Translations under genes and position numbers: made by a program
Assembly (NCBI GenBank): GCA_017562135.1
Contig: QEYB01000575.1
Location: 1 to 41,215 of the forward strand
Direction: 5' to 3'
DNA from: Dipylidium caninum
Lineage: Eukaryota; Platyhelminthes; Cestoda; Cyclophyllidea; Dipylidiidae
Length of the DNA stretch: 41,215 nucleotides
The notes under the pieces: generated by a model
What the model was told of the DNA's origin: nothing
Database searches by the model: none
What the model saw: the letters and a program-made list of their open reading frames with translations, nothing else
Shown here: positions 32,555 to 41,215 of the stretch, in pieces
Layout of the letters: each line of letters starts with the position of its first letter
Numbering within the stretch: the first letter of the stretch is position 1

Positions 32555-33469
32555 GTCATCGTTCACCCCTTCCGGTCGAAACGGTGGTGGCACCAGCCCA
32601 TGTGTGTTCTGCCCGGTCTCTGGCTGCTCGCCTTCCTCATGGCCATTCCAATGCTGGCCTTCTCGACGGTCTCCACGGGCCCCACGTTCTTCGAGACGGC
32701 GGAGCCGCGCAAGGTCTGTGTCGAGGCCTCCTTGCACAATCCGCGACTGCAGAGGTTCAAACACGCCTACGGCATCTTTACCCTCATCTGCCAGTACGTC
32801 GTCCCCTTCGTCATCCTCGTGGCCGTTTACATTCGCATTTGCACACGCATTCGTAGCCTCGCCATTGTACGGGCTAAAAACGTCCAACAAGGGACCGCCA
32901 GCGCCGCCATCCCGCCTGTTCCTGTCGGCGTCGTCCCGGCCGACACGCATTTCCCGAAGATGGAGCCTTCTCGAAGCTGCATTGACGTGGACGGTCTTGC
33001 CAGGCCGCAGTTCAGCGTTAATGCCGTCTCCTTTGCTCTGACCGAGACGAGGACAGGCATCGGGGCACTGAGACGGAGCTGCAGGAAGCTGCAACCGGAG
33101 ACGAAGCCGCGCAGTGGACGTAAACAACTGCGACTGAAACGCCAACGACGTGCCAACATCCTCCTCACCTGCGTCTCACTGGTCTTCGCCGTCTCCTGGC
33201 TGCCTCTGCACGCGGTGAACATATTCATGGACTACAAGGAGCACTCGGCGACCAGCCTCACGGCCGCGAATCACAGCCACGCGGAGGCTGTGGACCACGT
33301 CTTCCTGGGAGCCCGTCAAGTCAGCATCATTCAATCCGCCTGCCTCATCTGCGTCCTCTTCTCGTGTTGCGTCAATCCCCTCCTCTACGGCTACTTGAAT
33401 GAGAACTACCGGAAGGAATTTGGCGAAATCCTTACCTGTTGTCGTTGTTGTGGCTGTCTACGGCACTAA
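32555..33469 (+). CDS. NPY/NPF-type neuropeptide receptor (class A GPCR), exon 2: ICL2 to C-terminus
   Basis: The exon starts after CTTTCCTTTAAG and encodes residues 165-468 with TAA at 33467-33469. It begins VIVHPFR (intracellular loop 2), then TM4 with W187, the conserved Cys219 in extracellular loop 2 that pairs with Cys137, TM5 (about 236-260, P248), an unusually long third intracellular loop of about 95 residues ending KRQRR, TM6 with FAVSWLPLHAVNIFMDY (W379, P381), TM7 with NPLLYGYLNENYRKEF, and a Cys-rich tail (CCRCCGC) suited to palmitoylation. WLPLHAVN and NPLLYG.LN.NYRKEF are typical of NPY and invertebrate NPF receptors. Full length (468) suits the family. I cannot separate NPF, NPY-like and closely related peptide receptors without a tree. 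Confidence 0.93.
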   Translation, partial: VIVHPFRSKRWWHQPMCVLPGLWLLAFLMAIPMLAFSTVSTGPTFFETAEPRKVCVEASLHNPRLQRFKHAYGIFTLICQYVVPFVILVAVYIRICTRIRSLAIVRAKNVQQGTASAAIPPVPVGVVPADTHFPKMEPSRSCIDVDGLARPQFSVNAVSFALTETRTGIGALRRSCRKLQPETKPRSGRKQLRLKRQRRANILLTCVSLVFAVSWLPLHAVNIFMDYKEHSATSLTAANHSHAEAVDHVFLGARQVSIIQSACLICVLFSCCVNPLLYGYLNENYRKEFGEILTCCRCCGCLRH

Positions 33470-34425
33470 CATCGACGAGACGACCTCCCCTGACGGTGTT
33501 AGGCCCGAACGAGGCGAAGGGGCCCGCGGAACAAGGCGAGACAGGACGGGAGACCCCTGACACCACTGACAATCTTTCAAAGTGTTCTTAAGAGTCCCCT
33601 TATTTTCCTTTTATTTCCTATTTTGGTTACTTTGAATGAACTAAAACTTGCCTAAGATCGGACCACTTTCTGACGGCCGACGAGGGAATCGCTTTCCGCT
33701 CTGGCGATGGGGCACCGGGCACGATTGCCACACTCCACTTTGTCAAAACGGAGGTGTGAGAGAAAGCAGGGGTCCAAATGACCGATCGGTGGTCAATTTA
33801 GTAGCCAACGTTGCTATCTTTCTTGGCCTCCCGCAACGCCTGTCGGTGCCGCTTTTCGAGGGTGTCGCGGCCCTCGCGGGTGGCGTGACGTGGATGACGG
33901 TGTTGGCGTAGATGATGGAGTCAGGACGAGGGCTTGTCCGACCCTCCCGACCACAACTCCCTCGAGGGGATGCAGCACTGACTGTCTCGAGACCAAAGCC
34001 TAACAAAGCAGCCCCTGAGCGGCCTCCAACCCTCCTGACTCCGCTCATTAGGGACTTTCCACGCGACTGGCGAAAGATAGACTCGTTGCGCATGGACAGG
34101 CGCCCTCAAGCAGGAGTGGAGGAAAGGCAGCAGCAAAAAACTTCCACGTGAAATAGTAACGGGAAATGGAGAATAGACTGACCTCGTGACTGGAAGGAGA
34201 GGCCTTACATTCACGAGAGATGGCGTCCGCTTGGAGCCAAGGCCCCGACGGGGGAGTGGATGAGGCCACATTACCCCGGCGCGTCGTGATCCCGACCTCC
34301 CTCTCTTACATTTCGGCTTCCGACTTGAGTAGGCAGAACACGCCAGTGCCTTGTCTCACAGAATGATCTACGCCGACTTTTCCTATTAGTCTTCATGCCT
34401 GCAGACCGGGGGAAAGTGACAAGGA

Positions 34426-34431
34426 TATAAA
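34426..34431 (+). promoter_or_regulatory. TATA-like box with a possible short first exon
   Basis: GGATATAAATGG contains a TATAAA match. About 73 bp downstream an ATG (34499) opens 15 codons before a donor-like AA|GTGAGC (GT at 34543). This could be the start of a plus-strand gene, but no downstream exon was recognised. Confidence 0.2.
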
Positions 34432-37400
34432 TGGCAAAACTGTCATCCTGCTGAGGAGAGGCCGTTGAACCTGCACACAGCCACCCAGTCGGGACTGGAT
34501 GCTGAGATTAAGAGCGATGTCCCCTCTTCCTGCCTTTGATAAGTGAGCACAATTAAAACTTATTCGCATAACGGTGAAGGAAAGGCGGAAGAGGCAGGAG
34601 CGAATGACAATTTATTCTCCGCGTAGTATTTATTTTTGGCTAGACAACTCTGTAAACTTTTCCGACTTAAACTAATTATAAAGGATGTGAAATGAGCCAA
34701 ACGAGACAACAGCCTAAGGGGGTAGGGGGGGAAACGAGGTATCAATTAACTGCTTATTTTAATTCCGAGCTATTTTAAGCGCCCAAGTTCATCCGCCTCC
34801 ATGATATGGTGTGTGCGTCCTCCCCCCCACCAAATTTTGCCCACCCCCAACCTACACCGCCCCCCCACAAACTCTTTTGCGCTTTGTTTGCCACGTGGGA
34901 GACAAAACCCTAGGATTTTAAGGAAGAAAATGGATGAACTTAGTGACGGAGGTCACAGTACATCAGAACATTAAAAGGGAATATGTGGATCAGTTCTACA
35001 CCTTAAATTCTTTCATAGCGACTTAAAAAGTGGTAGGTGGACGGATGTGGATATATGAAAGGCTTCATTCGTAAACCAGTTGAGATTAATTACCTCTCTG
35101 TACCTAATGCACGATGGAAAAGTGTTTCAACAGTTTACCGTTCATGCAAATTAATTTTCTCTTGAATAAGGTTGGTTTGATTTGTGTGTGGCTAGTATAC
35201 GTCGCAACCTATTCAAGGGTCTCAGAGGTTAGCGTAAAATTAGGAAAGTGCAACGTCTCCACTTTCGTAACTGTGCGGTAGACCGTAAAACCAAAGTCGC
35301 TTCCACTTTAAGAAGTCATTAGCCACACAATTACCATTCCGTCAAGTCGGTTATTCCCCATTGATCTATGTTCCCCATGGCAGTGAATATCTTTCACGAA
35401 AAAAAAGATTATCAGCCTGCAAATAAGATGTTTCAACTTCTGCGCCTGGTGGAGAGGCCGCTTTACTATCCTCTGGCATCCTCCCCGTATAGTCATCTAA
35501 TTCGTTAGAACGTCTTATCCTTCTCTGCTCATTTGTTTCTCGGGCCGTTATCATATCATCATAGTACATGATGTTTGTGAATTTTTCCAATGAACATGTT
35601 TATTTCCACGTTAAAAATATGAATGTTAAGCGGTTGCATAGAAGGAGTGTCGTGACATCCTCATTTATATGTAAGATAAATGAATCAATAATGAACTTAT
35701 TTTTGTTTCTCACAAAATCAATACGTTGACCTTGCTGTCACTGTTTCAATTTTCTAAATACCGTGACTCAAGGTTAGTAACTTGTAACGCCCCGGCAATT
35801 TCAAACGTGTGGTTTAATTCTAGTCACGCTTTTGGGCTTCAGAAGAAAGTTCTCTCCTCCCTTCCCGGACTTGTCGGTTACTTCAGTGTTAGTTTGACTA
35901 CTCATAAACGGAAATAATTATATACACTTTTCTCATGAGAAATTATAATGGTCTCCAGAGATTAGCGAGTACACTAATGTATAGCATTGCTGTTCAACGT
36001 ATACGCATATGTCGTCTAAACTGAAACCTCGAGAAGAATTTATGACTCCCTTGTGGCCCATTTAGCTACTCAAGATGCATCAAAGCTTCTTAATCTTCCC
36101 TTTACTTTGAAATTCTGAGATTGATGGGCCACTTAGGTGGATTCATCATACATAGTCCAAGAAATCAGTGCTACTGGGGAAATTAAAGAAGTTTGTGAGT
36201 TATATCGAGTTTTTAGCATTTTAGAGAGACAGTTGTTGATGAAAGCACACGGATGATGCAATTGCTCAATAGGGACCTAAGAGTTGTAGTAAAACAAGCT
36301 ATAACAGCCTGGTTTTCACATGAAAAGTTGTTTTACCGATTTTTGCGTATGCGATAATCAAATTGGTACCTTCTTGGTGACTTTACCCAATTCAGAGTCA
36401 CCAAAATGTGTGCACATCAATGACTCTTGTGACCTGAATAGTTAAAATGTCGATGGAGGTGGTCTGCATGTTCCAGATATTGCAACCAAAAGCAGGTCCG
36501 ACCACGGACAAGTTTTCTCCCGTACAATTCTGTTTTCCCCATAAGAAAGTTAATTTACTTAAACACTGCCTAAGTAGGATGACAAGTTGAGAAATCAAAA
36601 AATTAAATAAAATATACAAGTTTTATACAGTCAAACCGTTCCCTTTGTGCTCCTAACGTGATCCCGAACCGCTATTTGGCTGGCAACATGCTGCGGGGAT
36701 GACATCGGATTATGTCCGTACCAATGTACAGATCGAGCGGCTGGAGAGGATTTAATGGTACAAATGACACCGAGATCTCCTCGAGGAAGGAATAAGAGGG
36801 ACCGAAGAGTCAAAAATTTTTTGTTCAATCGCGGCCCTTGCCGCAATGCTCTACATAGTCATGAGAGAGGGAAAGACTCTCGCCAGCACGAATATCTCCT
36901 CTACGTTGCTGGGCAATCATGCTACTCAGACCGGTAGTGGAACATACGAGGGCGCCGTTGTGTCGCGCAATCTCAGTCGTTTTTTGGAGCCGACTTGAAA
37001 TAATGTGGGTTTTAGGCAACCGCTGGTTTAATAATGAAAATGTCGCTTTCCCTTCTATGTTCTGTAATGTTATTTTGTGTGATTACTATGGAGTATTGTC
37101 ACATTTATATCTGAGAGTTAATAATGAGAAACGAAAGGAAATGCCACTCTATAGAAGTACAATATCTCATCGCTGTTACACAGATACACTTTAGCAAGTG
37201 CAGCCTCGCGATACCTCAGCGTATCCAGTTCCCAATGGTATCGTAAGTCGACAACAACATTTAGTCCCGCCGTCTCGGAGAGGAAACAGGCAATGCGGCT
37301 GCATCTCGTGCGACCCGCGAGATGTAAAAGCAACTCGGATCCTACAAAGGTGTGAGCTGTTCGTACACGGTAAAGGACACCATGGGCGTCCTGCGGATTT

Positions 37401-38949
37401 GGCGCGAGTCAACGCAGCTGGAAGGCCTCTCTGCGTCCTCCTCCTGAATTTCCCCCTCTCTTCGTTTACACAGAAGCCATCAAAACGGTGTTTTATTGTC
37501 CCGCTCGTTCACTGATTTACCAGCCATTTCTTCACTTGACATGTCCAAGTCTCGATTTGCCTTATCGTACCTAGCAAAGTCGACGGTAGCGGAAGGCAAC
37601 TTGGTGAGGTGAAAAGTACAGACTTCTGGGTAGTGTCCTCTAGCACTGCTGGCAAAGAATTTCATCCCTTAGCCTTCGCTTCTTGGAGGAAGTAGATGAT
37701 CAGCTTTGAGACAATGGGAGAGATGGGAAGCTGTGGGACGCTCCGCTTCTCTGCTGCTAGTAAATTGACCTTCTTCCGACGTTGTGACTTGATGGAAGCT
37801 CGAAGTGAAGCCCATCTCAAACATCTGACTTGTTTGACTGACAATGCAGACAGGGTGCCGGAATTCTGTCGAAAATCTTATACTGCCTGATGTTCACTTA
37901 AAGTTCGGGGGCGGAGACGGAGGTCTGTGGCACAAAAGCCCTGGTGTTCTGAGCAGTCTGCTCAAATGAACTTGGTAATTGGTCTCCCGTCCTAGAGAAG
38001 AAAATTGCGCTTCATTGCTCCGCAAAGTCAAACCAACCCCCGGAAGCTACCACGGAGCGATTATCAGTCAGCAGTTTTTCCTTGCTTCGTCCCGATGGCG
38101 ACTATCGCCTGGCGCCTCGCACATCTGCCTCGCGCTGTGTTCTCACTGCGGAAGAAGTCTTGTCGGTCAGGCATAAAAACCGTGAGTGACTAAAACACCT
38201 CGCACTTTGTGCTATGGCCCGGATGGAGTGACTCCCGCTGTCTGCATATCGACCGCAGCGGGTGTTGCGAAATTGGCGTGCCGCCGGTCACCCGGGAGGC
38301 GTCAATGTTCGCAGAGGTTGGTTCGACCTTCTTCTCTCCCACACCGTCGGATCTTACGAGGGGGCACATTTAACCGGACAAGTGGAGGCACCGTTGCCCG
38401 AGCTTCTGGCTCCTGGTCACCCAGGGTAGTCCCGCGCATAATTTAAGGAGTCGGCCCGAGACTGACTCTCTCGGGCCCACGCCAGTCGGGGTCGTCAATA
38501 TGCCACGCCGGGAAGGCTTGTGGAATAAATGAGACGGGCGGAGAGGATGATTATTATCGCCCGTATGGCAGCAACAGTGCGCATTTGGCAGGGCGAAAAA
38601 GTCTGGACTGACCAATTAAACCAATTCTGCGGTCGAGCGAAACTCGCTCCTTCCTCCGCCGCCTCCAAAGCCCCGTCTCCAGACCACAAAATGAAGAATA
38701 ATGCATGGTTTTAGAACACTTCGACAATTTCTTTTCACCACTGTTCTGAGTACAATGAGCAACAAATCATCCGTGCGCACCACGCCAACTGCTTTCGTTC
38801 AAGGCTGCGAAGAGAGAGAGTAAAACGACTTTCAATACGGAGCATGCTAGTGTCAACGCCACAGTAGGACTACCATTTTTTCATAATGACTGCAAAGTTG
38901 TGAAAGTTATCACAAAAAAAAGGTTTTTTTCGGGAAGGCGAAATCTTGC

Positions 38950-38957
38950 TATATAAG
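38950..38957 (+). promoter_or_regulatory. TATA-like box
   Basis: TATATAAG in the context GCTATATAAGCG is a good TATA match. No clear reading frame or gene follows within the next kilobase, so it may be chance in AT-rich DNA. Confidence 0.2.
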
Positions 38958-41215
38958 CGTACTCTGGTTGTCGCTGGGAACGTAGACAACGGATGACCTT
39001 ACATAAACGGTGATCAGGATGTTAATTTTAGACGTCTTGCAAACGACGTCGAGAAGAAGCTAGCGACGCGAGAATTGTCAACGGAGGCCGCTCTTTTTAC
39101 TCTGTAGAATATTTGTGGAGATGGATCATTTTTATTTTAACTGTGATGTTACTGTTTAAAATGCCGACTACGTCGGTCTGGCACGCCTCAGTCTAGGGCC
39201 TCATCAACGTCCTCTTCCGTTCCTGTAGGCTCTTTACGACCTGACTTGGACCATGGCAAGGAAGAGCTGTAAGATAGCCGGTCCGGAGTCAAATGTGGAC
39301 ATAATGGACAGAAAAGGTAAGTTCTATTTAACGGGACAAATAAGTTTGCATTTGCGATTATTATAAAGCTGAAACATACTCCTAACGCCACCTTTCAAGG
39401 GCATTGTTCTCCGAGTAGATGGTATTACAAAAGAGAGGAAACTCATGAGTCCCCTATTCACCTGGTGGCAATAATTGTAGAGTTTGAGCTCACCACCGCT
39501 CTGTTGCCCGTTCTAGGGAAGGTGATTTTTGATTGGTCGCTGGTGGGAGGCACCATGAGTGATGTTGGACGGAAGAAGGAAAATGCGGAATATACTGTTG
39601 CACGTCTCAACCGACTCTCCTCTATAAATTGGTCCCCAGTGCGTAACGACACTTTTACAAGTCTTTTTTTCCGGAAAAATGAGTCGTTAAATCCATTATG
39701 AGTTATAGTAAATGCGATGCGCACAATCCTACTCTAGTCTCTTCTTCTCCACTGCCTAGTTGTTATTTGCGAAAACAATGGAAATGCTTATTAAATTAAA
39801 ATTGTTTTTATTCCTGTTAGTTGCTTTATCAATAAATTTAGCCTAACAGCATTAGAGGGGAATGAATGACATCTGCGTGACCCCTTGTTTTATTGCACCA
39901 CGTCTGGTTTCTATTAAAAGGCCTCTAAAATAAAGGCAACTTGCGACGTTCAAGTTCCCTTCAACGCTATAGAAGGGTGATGGCCTGAACCACCCTCGCC
40001 TTATGCCTGCTTTAGCGGCTTATTGCCGTTTTCGCAATTAGAATGCTGGCGACAGGTTGACTTTTGGCAGTGTTAATTGGTGACGGGAAGTATGGATAAG
40101 ATTTTTGGAGGGCCCAACTTCCTGTTCAGCGTGAGAATAGGCAGGTAGCTAATTAAATTTTGCTCACTTCAATCCGCCGCATAGTTATATTAATAGCTAA
40201 ATAATTAGCAATGGCGTTCAAATACCAACAACAAACCAAACTGGACCTTGGCCTGGGGCTTCCTCTTGAACCTACGCTCCAGATTATCCTTCAAGTTCTG
40301 TTGTTGTTTCAAGTAGACCAATTCAATCTCCCTAGTCCATTCTAACACAACTACATTGCCGGGATGGGCGGTTCCACCAGTGAATCTAGTTGGTGCGACA
40401 TCAAATGGTCTTCGGACTGCTTTTTATAAATCATTTTTTTCTATTTTTTACGTAACAATTGGACCGATCTCGTCTCAAACTCCTCATTTCTTTCTCGAAA
40501 CTGACTCAAGAGATTTATAATTTTTGAGGAATTATTCTTATTTACAGGAATTTTTTGAACATTTATGTTGATTGATTTGCCTGCTGGAGTTTACTTTGCT
40601 CAATCGAGGTAGTGAAGTGAATGTGTAGCATTTCCTTTCTCAAAGCTGTGGTGCACGTTTGCCTTTTTTTAGTGCTAAACGGAAACACGCTTCACATTTG
40701 TTCAAGGGCAAATGAGGTTCTGGCAGAACCTCCGTTCGTCAATCTTTCATACCGACTCCAATGATTTCAGAATGAAGGCGGCAAGAATGACTGTCACTCG
40801 CGGCAATTCATCCATTAGTGCACCCTGTGGTCTCCTCCCCGCAGCTAGTGAGATTCACCGGAAGAATTGGGTCATAGGGCGGGACGCGCTGGCTTTCCAC
40901 AACCCCTGAAAAGATTTAACTCCACTTCTGGAATGCAATTTGTCCTAAACTTTTTTGGTTTATGGGAGGTTGAATATATCCTAAATGCCCTTTCGTGGAG
41001 ATTCGGTATTATCCCAGGCAAACGTTAAAGTCGAAACGTCTTCCCTGATTACGACAGAGGCTAGGGTCCAAAATGGAGTGGACTATATGAAAGCCATCAG
41101 ACTGTCCTGGAAGAGTTTAAGAGGGTAAATCAGCGGTTGAAGTTGCAGACCAGCCGTTGAAGACTTTCCCTTTGCATTTCCGTCTCCGCTCCACCTCGTC
41201 ACTACTACAGGCACA

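Larger units (their letters stand above)
33470..41215. other. Receptor 3' flank and intergenic DNA, no supported gene
   Basis: After the receptor stop the sequence becomes progressively AT-rich, especially from 34.5 kb. No AATAAA occurs in the first several hundred bases after the stop. All ORFs are short and unrecognised; several minus-strand frames between 36.6 and 37.9 kb looked weakly protein-like but gave no domain. Two TATA-like sites are listed separately. Confidence 0.45.

Noticed and set aside
36631..37844. Run of minus-strand ORFs suspected as a decayed retroelement
   Set aside because: No zinc knuckle, protease DTG/DSG, reverse transcriptase YxDD or integrase motif could be seen in any frame.
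1..41215. CRISPR arrays, bacterial operons, rRNA or tRNA genes
   Set aside because: No regularly spaced repeats with spacers, no ribosome-binding sites with tandem genes, and no B-box or rRNA-like segments were recognised; the genes present are intron-bearing animal genes.

Overview
The window is eukaryotic and metazoan DNA. Two recognisable genes are split by spliceosomal introns and coding sequence is sparse. CpG is abundant over long stretches (strongest at about 6-10.9 kb), so there is no vertebrate-style CpG depletion. A compact protostome genome is the best fit. A flatworm is plausible but I cannot prove it from this sequence.

Layout. 1-2.8 kb is AT-rich flank with no supported gene. 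2.8-5.3 kb, minus strand, holds three exons of a homeobox gene of the UNC-4/UNCX family: homeodomain residues 1-46, residues 47-60, and the family-specific tail with an eh1-like motif. The N-terminal exons were not found. Two frame breaks are visible in this gene. 5.3-12.2 kb is GC/CpG-rich with simple repeats, a strong G-quadruplex motif, hairpins and one partial copy of a dispersed repeat. About 12.26-12.36 kb is a compact cluster of promoter-type sites (E-box, CRE-like site, and two CCAAT boxes forming an 11-bp inverted repeat), followed by a small uncertain ORF.

12.88-20.3 kb is a very large inverted repeat (IR1). Its two arms are about 1.83 kb, nearly identical, and separated by about 3.77 kb; the partial copy at 10.09-10.9 kb belongs to the same family. 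20.3-23.1 kb has no supported gene. 23.08-30.02 kb is a second large inverted repeat (IR2), with arms of about 0.87 kb and a spacer of about 5.2 kb. The first coding exon of a class A neuropeptide receptor (NPY/NPF-receptor type) sits inside the IR2 spacer, and the right arm of IR2 sits inside that gene's 4.57-kb intron. The second coding exon at 32.56-33.47 kb completes a 468-residue seven-transmembrane protein. 33.5-41.2 kb is intergenic, becoming AT-rich, with nothing recognisable beyond two TATA-like boxes.

The two genes are divergently oriented, with about 22 kb of repeat-rich DNA between them. Both families act in nervous systems in other animals (UNC-4 as a neuronal-identity transcription factor, NPF receptors as peptide receptors), but nothing in the sequence shows that they work together. 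The most notable points are the split and frame-broken homeodomain with a GC-AG intron, the two giant inverted repeats (one bracketing a receptor exon), and the receptor's missing Asn1.50.
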